A stretch of DNA of 64,000 nt from Pezicula radicicola (lineage: Eukaryota > Ascomycota > Leotiomycetes > Helotiales > Dermateaceae), in contig PDUO01000025.1 in assembly GCA_003008705.1 (NCBI GenBank), positions 251,709 to 315,708 on the forward strand. Direction: 5' to 3'. A program made the position numbers and the translations under genes. Positions 21,095 through 33,122 of the stretch are shown one piece after another (within the stretch, counting starts at the first letter, position 1; each line of letters begins with the position of its first letter). Below the pieces are notes generated by a model that was given only the letters and a program-made list of their open reading frames with translations, was not told the DNA's origin and ran no database searches.

Positions 21095-22447
21095 CCAAAC
21101 ATGCGAGAACTCAACGATTATGTAGAATCACAATTGGACCCTCTTAGGAAGTTTCCAGGGTATTCTTGGTAGCAGATCACTTAGATACCGCTACGAGTAC
21201 GACGTAATACGGGGCTTTGATAGGCATTGAACGGCGAGATCTCGGTCAATAACCAGCAAAGAATTCATCTTATCGCCAATAACCCGAGGTACAAGGTACT
21301 TTCCAGCATATTTTTTTTATCAATACCGCAGCGCTTACACAGATCTAGGGGAAGATAGCATCCGCCTGGCAACCCGGACCCGATATTTTGAAATCAACCC
21401 CGCACGTCCCCAGGAAGCGGATGTGGGTAAATTACATTTCAACTCCGCATGGGGAAATGGTGGAGTTGTGGGGAAAGTTCTTGACCTATCATTTTCCCAG
21501 TTTTGTGCTGACCCGGCAATAAATCCTCGATGAACGGTAATTGAATAGTATACAATTTGTACGAAAGATCTGTAGCAGGCGCTGTGATTGCTAATATTAA
21601 TGTTGCGATTCGGAAACTCGGACTACTTGACCGAGCTGAGGTTAGTTAGTTATGCAGACAAATGTTACATAAATTTTAAAGTTTGCAGGATTGATGTGTA
21701 TAATAGTGGGTAGGTCTCTTTATTAGGTTGATGTGTTTTGGTTTGCTGCACAGCTGCTCATTATTTATCTTTTATCTTCAATCGGGAAGACTGATGCGAA
21801 ATGCGGGGCTAACTATGCTCAAGACTGCAATGCAACTTCGAAAGTCAAACCATAATTAGCGACTATATTGAACCGGGCTAAAGTGCAATTTTACTTGAGT
21901 GCAAAAGCAAACAGTCAGTCTCTTGACAGCTAGCTTATCGTCGCTTAATATTTTCAATGGTAATCGCTTGTTGAATAAAAGTTAGAAGATCACAATCTCG
22001 CAAAAGAAACCAGAGTAGAAGCTGATCCTGGTTGTATAATACGTAACCTTAGCCAATAGCAAGGAATATGTTGTTATTTTCTCTCCTTTAACCTATTACG
22101 ATCTCTCTGTAAATACACATAGAGTGTTGCCATGGATCCTTTAAATAGAACGACAAGTGGATGGTCAGACGTATTTATGTATATAGCCAACTAATATTCT
22201 CATAATGTTCTCTGTGTTGTGGATCAAAAAAATATATCTAAATGGTTTGGAAAAAATGCTCGGTAAGCAAATTTGTTACGAATACGGTCAAAAATGGGGT
22301 AAAATGTACTAAAGACGGCTTCAAGCTCCGAAATTTCCCATCTTCGGATTTCACCGCTCTTCAGAGGACTCTACACTAAGTACTACGAATAACTTGTCAA
22401 TTCACTTTCTTTAGATAAATGCAGAAATTTTCGGAGTTGGCTTTAAG
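21095..22447. other. Intergenic region upstream of two divergent genes
   Basis: Tannase-family gene promoter side on the left, amidase relic on the right. No open frame with recognisable content and no repeat structure was found. Confidence 0.35.
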
Positions 22448-24850
22448 ATGTCGTGGTTTCAATCTACAAGCCGACGTCTTTTACATGGACTTTTGGTTAC
22501 AATAATCTGCGGTTGTGGATTGGCTGCGATTTCTCCAGCGGCCACGTTTGAGATCATATCATATGGCAGCGATAATCCTTTACATTCAGCCTCAACAAAG
22601 TTTCATTACCAGCTGAACAACCACCTACACTCTACTATGTTCCTAGCGCAGATAAAACAGGACCGATTGCGAACTACAACGTGACGCCACCTTTAGGGTT
22701 AGAAGAGTTTACGGAAGGAGGTGAGATTGTACCGTTTACTGCTATTGTAACAAGTTCGACGGTAGTCACAAGTGATACTCTTGAGAGTAGACTAGAACAG
22801 TATTTGGAAGATGACGTCTTCACTTCTGGCTTTCTAAACGGTACGTTGTTGATCAGTCTCTCACCACAGGCTTATCTAATCTGCCAAGGCGTCCAACTAT
22901 CAACAACCACAACATCTCAAATCGATGCCACCGCTTTAAAATACTTGGAAACCAGAAATATCAGCTATGCTTTGCTATCAACAGATTTCTCTAACCATAA
23001 CTCTATTGTAGAAATTGTGGCTAGCTATTCATATAAAGTATCCTTTTTTGACTCAGACCCCATAACACCTCCCGGACCATATATTGGCAAGATGAGTGAA
23101 ACTGGGGAATTGTCACTCTATCAAGTCTACGCGCTTTTCAACGATGGCCAAGGAGCATTTATGAACGGAGCGACGAAGAATACAGAAAGCTCCTACACAG
23201 CTGTTGAAGCATGGGATGGCATGCTACATGAGCTTCGAATTCCATTCCCATCAAAACTACATAGCAATCTTTTAGATATTGAAAAGTATCCACTAGCTAG
23301 GCTCCGATTTGGCATGAAGGACCTGATAGGTATTAATGGCCTACCGACATCAGGAGGCTCTAGAGCTATGTTGAGATTATACGACAGGCCTTCAACACTA
23401 CGGTTCCGGCTATTCAAAAAATTACTTGATTTGGGTGCAGTTCTTATTGGCAAAAAGAAATTAACGACTTTTGCCTTTGGAGCCTGGCCTTATCAAACTA
23501 TGGGCTTCTCTGTATGTTTTGTAAACCGAACTTCTTTGTCATTCTTTTTTCTATATATTTTCAATTTTGTGTTGATCGCTGATAATGACCAATAGTATTC
23601 ATGGAATGTTCGAGCTGATGGTTACCCTCGGCCTTTCAGCTTCCAGCTATGGCTCTGCTGCCGCCATCGCTGCTTATGATCAGTTGGATTTTACCATCGG
23701 TAGTGATACATTAGGAAGTGTACGCAATCCCGCTGACCGAGTTGGCTGTTACGGGTAATAAATTATTTTCCTACGACGTATGAGAACCTGTGTCAAGGCT
23801 GACTTCACAATAGGATCCGTCCATCATAGGATGCCATCAATCTGGAGGGTGTAATTCCCAGCGCCACATCTTAGATTCTCTAGGCATTATGACACGATCT
23901 CCACTCGTCATGGAGAAAGTCATGAAAGCATGGGAAACAGTAGAAGATTCACCCTTGATTCAAGGAAATTTCAGTCTTCCTAAGAAGATCATATATCCTG
24001 TACGTTTCCGGAATACAATTTTCGAGCAACAATTCCGCTGACAACAACAGTCTGAATGGTTTCCAGTCAACAACTCGATTGCTCAAACACTTATAGATAC
24101 GTGGTTAACAAATGTGACTACTGCACTGGGAATGACCATTGAGTATCAAAACGTCTCAGCACTCTTCAATTCGTCTGTCAGCAGTAACGACACTCTCGCA
24201 AGCTTTACCAGCGACATTTCATCACTGACAAACAACGACAATTAGAGCTTATTTAGCAAGCAATTCATTGCTAACTATCAAAGCAAGTTTGGCGGTCGCT
24301 GGCCAGAACAAGACCCTCAAGTATTAAGTGCTTGGCAAACAGGTGAAACATACACTGCCGAGAGAAAAGCATTCAACGAGGAAAGACTGGATACCTTTAG
24401 CACTTTCTTTAATGATGTCATGATTCCATTTAATAACGAGACGTGTACAGAAGGCTTTTGGGTTTATCAGATTGCACACACTGGTGGGGGTGTCCCAGAA
24501 TATAAAGATACCCTCAACCTCGACTACTTCCCACCGACTTTTCTAATGCGCGCTGCGTCGATAGTCCCCTATGCTCGACTTGTAGACATAACGGTTCCAA
24601 TTGGACAAATACCTTATGAATCGGTTATTTCCAAGGTTCGTCCGGTTTCCTTTTGCTATTGATTTCTATGGACGCATTAAATATGCAACCGCAGTTAAGC
24701 TAATGATCATAATAGTGGGAAGAACAGTTAGCAATTACGCTGAACTTCGTTGCTCATTCTGGTTGCGATTTTGTGTTACTAGACTTCCTTGTAGCATGCG
24801 AAAAGGCTGGGTATTGTAAAGTGGTAAATACTGGTGCAGAGGCATTCTAG
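22448..24850 (+). pseudogene. Secreted amidase-signature family gene, decayed
   Basis: Homology runs end to end: an N-terminal hydrophobic leader (MSWFQSTSRRLLHGLLVTIICGCGLAA), then RLRFGMKDLIGINGLPTSGGSR (amidase Lys region), [32 protein letters not shown] with [21 protein letters not shown] (Ser-rich signature), and a C-terminal exon LAITLNFVAHSGCDF ending at 24850. Likely introns include 24636-24727. Defects: a frame change between the leader and the ADKTGPIANYNVTPP frame (possibly an intron), one extra base near 23624-23627 (tac-ccc-tcg), a missing base near 23827 where CCATCATAGGATGC should read on to GCHQSGG, and TAG at 24243-24245. The family hydrolyses amide bonds through a Ser-cisSer-Lys triad. 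This copy is almost certainly inactive. Confidence 0.82.
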
Positions 24851-25916
24851 AATGATCTCGCAATATTAATAAAGTAGCAAGCGTTTTATAGCTCTCCAAG
24901 GGCACAGCTGTGACCTCGTCATCCCGGAGCAAGGAGTGTCTTCAGTAAATTGACGCTTAAGAAGATAGCTATTATTAGGAAGGTGAAAGGTATACTCCGA
25001 GTTTATGAATTCCCCTGAAGAAGTAGAGGAGAAGAAGAACGTGGTTCTTGATCTTGAGAAAGTGGGGGAAGTTTTCAAGTTAGGGTCTAACCCATTTAGG
25101 ACGCTATTTGGGACACTTGCTTAATAAAGGGGAAATGTTGTCGCTTATACCTTTATAGAACAGTTATAACTTTAATAGGACGCTAACAGAAAGCGCTATC
25201 TGAAAAAAAAAAGCTTGAGTGAGACTCACTCTTCCTGCTATTGGCGGCGCCATTACACATGTCCAAAGACACATATCTGTAAATGCGGGGGAGATAAGTC
25301 GCTTAAGTCTCGCGGAACTGCGGCGTCAGTCTACATTAGGAAAGTACATGCGGATTCGCCTCCTTTACGTTAACCTCTTATGCTCTTATCAACTTCAACT
25401 ACAGGACAGGAAGGATAATCCCTCTATGTTCCCTCTTAGGAATATTATATGTGAACTGAAACAACAGTATTAAGACAATGCCATTCCTCTTCTTTGGACC
25501 TGGTGTCTTTCTTTGAGAATTATCCTGATCGAGCATAACGCCAAGGCGAATTACCCTATCGACATTAGAAAAGCGGGAAAGTTCATATTTTTCGGCTTGA
25601 ACAACCATTTAGCGAAAACAAAGTCTGCAGTTGTTGCACTAGCCTCTCGAGTTTTACAGCAACATCGATTCTCAACAAAGCCCTCTTCTTTTAACTACTT
25701 CGATTTCTTCCACCTACGCCTTTCAACTACTTCAACTTCTTCTGGTAGCGCTGGCAAAAAGGCGGTCAACGCTCGGCCTACGACCTACACTATAACACGA
25801 AATCAGTTCATTACAACTGCTCCATATTGGAATATATCTGGACTAGAAACAATTTAGCGAAGACTAAAAACTATTAGAGTTAGCTAGTCGGCTCAGGAAC
25901 TCAGCAATTCAAAACC
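24851..25916. other. Intergenic region with an orphan C-terminal-exon-like ORF
   Basis: At 25005-25124 a 39-codon frame (MNSPEEVEEKKNVVLDLEK, then GEVFKLGSNPFRTLFGTLA) has protein-like composition and a stop, but no upstream continuation or family that I recognise. The 115-codon frame at 25513-25857 overlaps the leader of the permease and looks like chance. The rest is leader or promoter. Confidence 0.35.
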
Positions 25917-27607
25917 ATGTCTCCAGACGGAGAAAGCGAGATAACTCCCCACAAGTCAGGACTCAAGATTCTAGACACCGACGATCAAGATGCCTTGGAT
26001 TTGGTAGCAATGGGACAAGAGCCTGGTCTAACACGAACATTCAGTACTTGGAGTATGCTTGCACTAGCATTCAGCGTCCTCGGAACCTGGTCAACCTTCG
26101 CACAAGATCTAGCGAGCGGTTTAGAAAATGGCGGTTCCATCACAATACTCTGGGGATTATGTCTAGTTACTATATGTAACCTCTGTGTTGCTCTTTCACT
26201 TGGAGAACTCTGTAGTGCGATGCCAACGGCTTTAGGACAAGCGTATTGGATTGATCGCCTTACGACTTCGAATCTGGGACGGTTTACTTCGTATATGTGT
26301 GCTTGGATTAATATGTTTGGATGGTGGGCACTTACTGCTTCGCAGATTGCTTTTATGACGAACTTCATACTGGGCATTAAGGTTATGTTTGATAATGATT
26401 GGGCTGGTGCTAGCAAGGGTTGGGTTCTTTTTATCGTCTATGCTGGTATTGTGTTGCTTTTCACGGTCGTTAATGCTGTGGCTTGTCGGAAGGAGAAGAC
26501 TCTGCCGTGGTTCAACAATATCGTTGGTATTCAATTCAGCACGTTGTTCTTTGTATTTTGTCTGGCTTTACTTGTCAGTGTTGGTGTCAAGGAAGGTAAG
26601 TCCCTCCAACATCACAATTTTTACCCGTAAACTGACGATATCTAGATTTACATTTTCAGTCCGCTAAATTTGTGTTTGGGAAATGGATCAATCAAACCGG
26701 ATGGCCTGATGGAGTAGTATGGTTCACAGGTCTCATCCAAGCAGCATATGGTCTGACAGCGTTCGACTCAGTCATTCACATGATAGAAGAGATGCCATCG
26801 CCAAGGACTTCAGCACCTCGAGTCATCTACCTCGCAGTTCTCATAGGGGCCGTTACCGGAGGACTCTTCATGGTAGTTTGTCTATTCTGTATTCAGAATT
26901 TGGATTCCATATTCGACTCACCAACCGGTCTTCCCTTTGTTCAACTCGTCATAGATACAGTCGGACTTCAAGGTGCTGCTGCTCTCATTGCTTTGTTTTG
27001 TTTCAATGGCTTGGGTCAAGGTGTTAGTATTATGACAACTGCTTCTCGACTCACATGGGGCTTTGCACGCGATGGTGGCTTGCCATGGAGTAATTACTTT
27101 GCATATGTCAATGAAACTTGGAAAGTCCCTCTCAGAGTACTATGGGCTCAAGGATGCATCATTGCCGTCATCGGAATTCTCTATCTCTTCGCAAGCACGG
27201 TACTCCAGGCAATTCTAAGTGTTAGCACCATCGCACTTACAATATCATACGCCATGCCGATTCTTACAGTACTACTCGTTGGTCGGGATAAGATTCCAGC
27301 TGGAGGGAAATTTATGTTGGGTAGATGGGGACCACTTCTCAACTGGGTCAGCGTAATTTATTGCGCCATCACCACTGTGTTCTTCTTCTTTCCAGGTTCG
27401 CCGAATCCAGCACCTGCTGATATGAATTACGCAATCGCTGTTTTTGGTGTCATGCTGGTTATTGCGGTTCTGTCATGGTTCTTGAAAGGGAGTGAGACTT
27501 ATCTGAGGACTGATGGGGCTATGCTAGAAACTTTTCGGGCGATGCAGCTTGAGAATGATGAGGCTCCTTATATTGCTGGCATTGCAACAGATCAGAATGG
27601 GAAGTAA
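25917..27607 (+). CDS. Amino-acid/GABA/choline-type permease (APC superfamily, 2 exons)
   Basis: Exons 25917-26595 and 26646-27607 (intron 50 nt, GTAAGT..ATCTAG) give 1,641 nt, 546 residues. It is a polytopic proton symporter of the fungal Uga4/Hnm1-like amino-acid-choline group. The hydrophilic N-terminus is about 40 residues and contains DALDLVAMGQEPGLTRTFS, followed by helix 1 LALAFSVLGTWSTFAQ. Further landmarks are SLGELCSAMPTALGQAYW, GWWALTASQ, GLTAFDSVIHMIEEMPSPRTSAPRV (the conserved EE..P loop), GLGQGVSIMTTASRLTWGFARDGGLPWS and a C-terminal hydrophilic tail. The Met at 25917 follows CAAAACC and matches the family start. No break is visible. Confidence 0.93.
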
Positions 27608-27946
27608 ATGTAACATAGTTCCACTTCTTTTGTAAATACACAGTCACTAGAATCATAATCTTAGCATCAATTATCGCACTCAAAGCCTCCTAGCCAAAAA
27701 AAAAAAAACTTTGGCTTTCAATTCTTGTGTATTTCGAAGATTTGTACCGACGACCCGTCTTTCGTTCAACACATTCCTGTGATTCTAATTTCATAATTCT
27801 AGCAAATCAACTAATATGAGTCACTTCAATTTAGTAATTCGCTTTACAGGAGCATTCCACATTTTAAATAGCTTACCAACATTAGTGACTTACGATAACC
27901 AAGTTATTCATAGTTAGGTAACTAACTCAAGAAGAAATAAGCGATC
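27608..27946. other. Intergenic region with poly-A tract
   Basis: 3' flank of the permease, including a 12-base A run near 27696. The missing 5' part of the O-methyltransferase relic is not present here. Confidence 0.35.
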
Positions 27947-28438
27947 ATGAATTCGTCTGCACATACTAAGTTTGGCGGCCCCCAACTTCGATTCATCGTT
28001 CAAGACCTCTCCGATAACATCGAAGACGGCAAAATCTCTGTACTAACCAAAGACCACTCGATCAACTCCCAAATCACCTTCTCGAAACACGACTTTTCCA
28101 ATCCTCAACCAGTATCTGACAAGGGTGTCTACTTCCTCTACATGATCATTCATGATTAGCCAGACAACGAAGCTGTTATTATTCTTTCCAATACCGTTCG
28201 AGCAATGAAGCCTGGCGCTAAGCTCATTATCATGGATACGATCCTCCCGAGCCCGGGTCAAGTCTCTGCTACGCAAGAGAGATCTTCAAGGTTGCATGAT
28301 CTGGCTATGATGCATGTTTTCAGTAGTAAGGGATGTTCTCCGGAGGATTGGAATGCTTTGTTGGAAATGGTTGATGCAAGATTAACTCTTGTTTGTACGG
28401 ATCAGCCGTTTGGGAGTGTTATGCCAGTTATGGGGTGA
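27947..28438 (+). pseudogene. O-methyltransferase (COMT-like) C-terminal relic
   Basis: The sequence reads PQLRFIVQDLSDNIEDGK, then HDFSNPQPVSDKGVYFLYMIIHD, an in-frame TAG (28157-28159), PDNEAVIILSNTVRAMKPGAKLIIMD and HVFSSKGCSPEDWNALLE. These are the SAM-binding C-terminal segments of fungal secondary-metabolite O-methyltransferases. The stop sits exactly where the family has Trp in HDW-x-D, so a TGG-to-TAG change is the simplest cause. The N-terminal dimerisation domain and the glycine-rich SAM motif are absent, so the copy is 5'-truncated. It ends at a stop near 28438 without the family's last strand. Not functional. Confidence 0.82.
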
Positions 28439-29143
28439 GTTATTAACTTATTGTTAAGAAGAAGGAATGAAGTGATAGTTATTCTGGAAGAGTACTTTAT
28501 AATCAATACTACCTATATACCTACACTTTAAAACCTTCGTTTAGCCTTGGCTAATTCCATTCAGTGAGGTTTCTTATATTACTTAGTCTTTTAAAAGTCT
28601 AGATGAGGCGTTCTAGAAATCATTGCATATACAATACGTAGAGAATTTCTCCAACAATGCTTCTATTTCAAGTCAAGTTTGTCTGGTAAAGAATTATCGA
28701 ATACGTTTGTTCCAGCTCATTACGCGCTTAGCATAGGGGTAATAGGGGGATTAAGCGACATTTGTTTAGCGGTGTAGTATTAAAGCTGATGTTCAGCTTA
28801 GTAACAGAGCCACTTTCGGGGGTAGCAGTGAGTTTATGTTCTTAATTCTAAGCAGACTTAAGGATGAGAAGAACAAAGTAACACATCAAGACTTTTCTAG
28901 AAAAAGTTTTCCGCAACAAAGAAGCGAAATAATCTGCCTAAGTTATTCATCATCTACTCTGTATACATTCATATTCGTTATTCTAGAAAATAAATGGTTA
29001 GACCTAAGTCACTACTTAACAATCACAGCCTAGGATAGCTACTTAGATCTCTAAGATACACAACAAAAGACCTTCCTTGAATTCATAATGAACACCAACC
29101 TCACAAAGACAGAAGCATCTTTCAAGCATCAATACTAGAAACC
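28439..29143. other. Intergenic region
   Basis: No supported gene or repeat. The frame at 28836-29033 has no domain and unusual composition. Confidence 0.35.
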
Positions 29144-29831
29144 ATGACATTTCTTCACCTCTCTCTCCTTCTCGCAATTTTTTATCTTCTAAACCATGTC
29201 AACAGTATTGCGCTCCCTAACTTCCTCTCCACAGACTATCACAACGATGACGATCCTCACTCACTCTTCACTTCACAAAAGATGGTCCTACACAAAAGGC
29301 CCCTACCAACTCTGTCCAGGCACAAAAGGAAAACAGCAATATTTCCTCTCAACCTACTACAACACATCGAAATCTCCAAAAACATTAGAACTCTTCATCT
29401 TCAGCAACGAATGTAATAAAGCCGGTCATCTTCCAGGTATTCAACTCGATGATACAGGTTTCAAGCGTATTGTTAAATGGGAAGCAATGTGGACAGCAAT
29501 ATGTGGTGGCAATAGTGGTGGATTATGTGTTCTGTGTTCTGTGTGGAAGCTAGAGTGCCAGAATGGGCCAACTTGTAGTAGTAGGACGATCATATGACTA
29601 TTTCCATATATTCACTGAATTCAACACGTATTATTATTGCTACTGAATTACCACTATATGTGGTGGCGAATTTTAGGAATCAGGGGTATGTATGGGACTG
29701 ATTTTTGGTATATGGGAAAACAATTTGGGAATGTTGAGGGGCAGGCTATAGTTTGTAAGACGGGGGTAAGAAGGATCCGGATGGTGCTGGGTGTTATTTT
29801 CAGTTTTATTGTTAGCATGAATAATGGTTAA
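29144..29831 (+). other. Possible small secreted protein gene, frame uncertain
   Basis: MTFLHLSLLLAIFYLLNHVNS at 29144 is a convincing signal peptide. The best downstream coding, KGPYQLCPGTKGKQQYFLST through SNECNKAGHLPG to MWTAICGGNSGGLC (about 29290-29530), lies in another frame. A 37-nt segment (29198-29234) with GT, CTAAC and CACAG would join them in phase if it is an intron, which is unusually short. A later part (29690-29818) contains GTDFWYMGKQFGNVEGQAIVCKTG and, one base out of frame, KDPDGAGCYFQFYC before a TAG. The whole could be a small Cys-containing secreted protein with sequence errors or decay. Family unknown. Confidence 0.35.
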
Positions 29832-30403
29832 GGTTCTTGCTGTTTCGATTTTGCACTAAGGTTTTTTTTGGTGTAGAGCTCTCGGATGACTATAGTTGAA
29901 TGTAGGTAAGGGAATAGACGATACTCTTGGTTTGAGTAGCTTCTACAATAAATGCTGTAGATGTGTGAGACTTTCTTCTTACAAAAGTGATAGTGTAGGA
30001 ATGAATATAATATTGTAATCTTTTGATATTACCTAGTATAATACACGCATTAATTACCCTTACTAATTTCTTATTCTCTAGTAGGATGTGTATACATCTA
30101 CTTTACATAGACAAATCCCTCAAAGGTCTAGGAGCGCCTTCTTAATAATCTTTATTATACAAATAAGGACTTGCCTTAGCAAGTAGAGACTGTCCTTACA
30201 GCTATATGTACTCTTGTCTGAAGTTTACTAGATTAACATAGCAGTACGCTTTAAGAATTACTATGCACATATATCACAATAAAAAAGCATTGTAGAGTAT
30301 ATTGTACGCAAATGCGCAAAAGGGGTATGCTTGATTGTGCTATTCTAGTTAATCTTCACCATACTGTTACACTCCTCAAATCCTTCGAAAATGACTAGTC
30401 TAC
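29832..30403. other. AT-rich intergenic region
   Basis: Many TA-rich words and no open frame of interest; this is the 3' side of the rhodopsin-like gene. Confidence 0.35.
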
Positions 30404-31911
30404 TTAACTCAAGCCGTATCTCGTACTCCTAGACTCCTGATCAATACGCGTTCGCACTAGTATGGCTTGGTGTGGAACATCTGCACTAGAAGCGTCTGTA
30501 TCTCCACCTCCAACTTCAGGACTGCGTCCGGCCAAAGTATTCGTTGTCAGAACCACCTGATCATCGTCCGGTCTCAACTTCCCATCATAAGTAAGACGAC
30601 TCATCTCACACCATCCGTCTGATTTCGACTTCAACTTTGACATCGAATTCAAATTTGACGGCGAGTTGAAATTAGAGCTGTTGCTGATATTTTCTGGACC
30701 CTTGGCGTGCGTGATGTTCCGCCAGCCGGCCGAGCCACCTGTGTATGGCTTATCGAGGCTTTTCTTGTCGACAGACGAGATGAAATTATGGAACACGATG
30801 CGAAGCAAAGGCCCGAGGACAGGGAGACAGGCCGAGAGAATCCCAATCGCTGGTTCTACTGATGACCAGATGAAAACGGGACCCATTATCCAGGTTAGAT
30901 CAATAGTTGTCTGGAGAACAACAAGGTAATAGATGCGGACAATGCTAGCTACACACACACTAAAAAGGGATGGTTAAAAATTAGCCGATTTCATGTTTCA
31001 ATGGAGTAAGAACCAGCTAGAGCTTACAAACCACCAAGTAGCATGATACCAATCACAGTGATTTTTCGCCGTCTTGACATCTGCAGCCTTGAAATCTTCG
31101 GGATCGGGATCGTCAAAATAAAGACGTCAGTAATCATCGTTATGACCCCAGCAATGAGGAAGAAGAGATTGACGTTCAAGCACTTTCCGTGCGCAGTTGG
31201 GTCTGTATATTGGAGCCAGTAGTAATGCAGTGGTTGGCACGATGCTAGCATGACTATGATAATCATAACAGGATAGATGACCGCGAGTGAGATGGCTGCA
31301 TAGATAAGTTTGCTAAAGATTGGATCCGTCCTGCCGAAGATACGGATGTAGAAAAAGATGACGGAGAGTTTTGTGAAGGCGGTGGAGCAACCATAGACCC
31401 ACGTATAACCGTAGAGAAGCTATCACAAGTCAGTTTCGAGAAATGCGAAAATGGTTGAGTTGGTGGATCAAGGCCGTACTTTCATGATAACTAGAATCTC
31501 GTTCGTTGTCGTTGTCCATACATGTGTTCCAGACCCGAAGAAACCGCCTTGAAAATCCGATTTCGTGTCAGTTCTTTATCGAGAGGAAGGACTCTCGTTC
31601 TCTCATACCTGCAATGCTTAAGCCGGAAGTAGCACATTCAAAGAGCTATGGCTATGCGTCAGTCGCTTTTCATGTCTAGCAATATGACGACAGAGAAGGT
31701 GAAAGGCTTTGCCTACCAGAGCAATGATGATCAAATAATCATCGGCCTGTAACTGAAGCTGCTGAACCCTTCGCGCCCATAATCGAAGGCAAACTGCTGA
31801 AAGAGCAATCCCCGTAAGGATAATAACAGCCGCATTGTCGCCTGCTGTGCGAGATTCAGACAGTTCTATATCATTGGGTGCTTCTCCAAAGATGGGATCT
31901 GATGTCGACAT
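30404..31911 (-). CDS. Fungal rhodopsin-like (PTH11-type, no CFEM) seven-helix membrane protein (5 exons)
   Basis: Exons 31911-31717, 31645-31609, 31547-31480, 31419-31028 and 30959-30404 total 1,248 nt, 415 residues. Helices are visible at NAAVIILTGIALSAVCLRLWARR, ADDYLIIIAL, NEILVIMKLLYGYTWVYGCSTAFTKLSVIFFYIRIFG, LIYAAISLAVIYPVMIIIVMLASCQPLHYYW, CLNVNLFFLIAGVITMITDVFILTIPIPKISRLQMSRRRK, GIMLLGGFVCVASIVRIYYL and the last PVFIWSSVEPAIGILSACLPVLGPLLR. That order, including CQP...W, the MITDVFILTIPIP helix and W-x-x-VEPAIGI-x-x-ACLP, is the fungal rhodopsin-domain/SAT4 family. The cytosolic tail is Ser/Asn-rich and about 130 residues long. The ligand and role are unknown, and there is no N-terminal CFEM domain, unlike the gene at the right end of the window. 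Confidence 0.9.
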
Positions 31912-33122
31912 AGTGAAAGGCTGTTGTACCACAAGCACAAGTAAAAGTACACACCCAGCGGTCGATGTCTTCTGATACACCTGCTATTGTTGCAAACAGG
32001 CATGATATATGGCCTAAGTAATGTCAGGGGAATCAGCCATAACAAGTAAAAATCAATAAGGAGGAAAAAATGAAGGTCGAATTTCAGATGAAACTGGGAG
32101 GCTAAGGAATCGCTTGCGTCCGGAGAGTATCGAAGTAGAAGCAGGATGAAATCGGGAGACCAAAGTATGGGAAGGCTAGACGTATGTTGGACCAGGTACT
32201 TAGAAAGACAAGATAGGTCGTCGTACTGTTTCCAACTGTGCCGTACAGAAATACGCGTGTACCTGCAGACCTTGGATGAAAATTGCTACTGTCCGAATTG
32301 TCGGGTCGCAAGATCCCTGTTTGAAAATGCAGATGCAGTAGCCGGAATGATACCACCGGATGTTTAATTCAACATTGCAACTAGTGGAGGTAAGGCGCAG
32401 TAACTGTTGGTGTGGGGATCCAACTTATTTTGTACTGTACATGAGAAGATTATGTAATTCTGTCCACAAAAGTCTAAGCCGATTATGCTCCTCGACGATT
32501 TGGGCATTAAGGTCTCGGCGCCGTGTGCGGTGAAAATCCATGGCGATTCCATTGTACTTTCTATAATCCATTACTTTCCTATTTTGTGCTGGAGGCAGAG
32601 TAAGAAAGTACAGTATACTGTATACAGTAGATGCTTCATAGAATAACGGGTGGTGGACCGTCGATCGTAACCCCAACTTTCCCACCGTTATTGGGGCCAG
32701 CTTTGCACCCAAGCACTAATGCACAGGACAGAGAGCGAACAATTCTAGAAATACATACCTACCTTGCTCTCAATTTACCCGCCTTCCCATAATGGCTGAA
32801 CAATTTATACGTGGCCCGTGAGCTAGCTCGCTCTTTCTGTTGGAATCCAACCATGGATATTGTGGTTTCATGAATGGGTCGATATTCATGAATACGTCCT
32901 CCCATTCACCAAAATTATCTTTCATAACTGGGGTGCAACAGATCCTGCAGCTTAAAAAAGCCATTTCTCCGATGCTACAGTTCCTCAAAAGAGGAGACGA
33001 TTAACCGAACAGTAGCAGGAAGCACTTGCTTGTCTCGAAATTATGAATATGAAGGCTGGTCCCATCAGAACTCTCACTCGTTTGACAACAATTTCCATTA
33101 CTGTGGACATATAGTAACCACA
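31912..33122. other. Intergenic region, divergent promoters
   Basis: Between the rhodopsin-like gene (minus) and the acyltransferase (plus). Frames at 32102-32988 are not gene-like. No repeat was recognised. Confidence 0.35.

Noticed and set aside
25513..25857. 114-codon plus-strand frame before the permease
   Set aside because: No domain, poor codon pattern, and it overlaps the permease leader.
27947..28159. A genuine 70-residue protein ending at 28159
   Set aside because: The frame continues with O-methyltransferase sequence after the TAG, which replaces a conserved Trp, so this is a relic.
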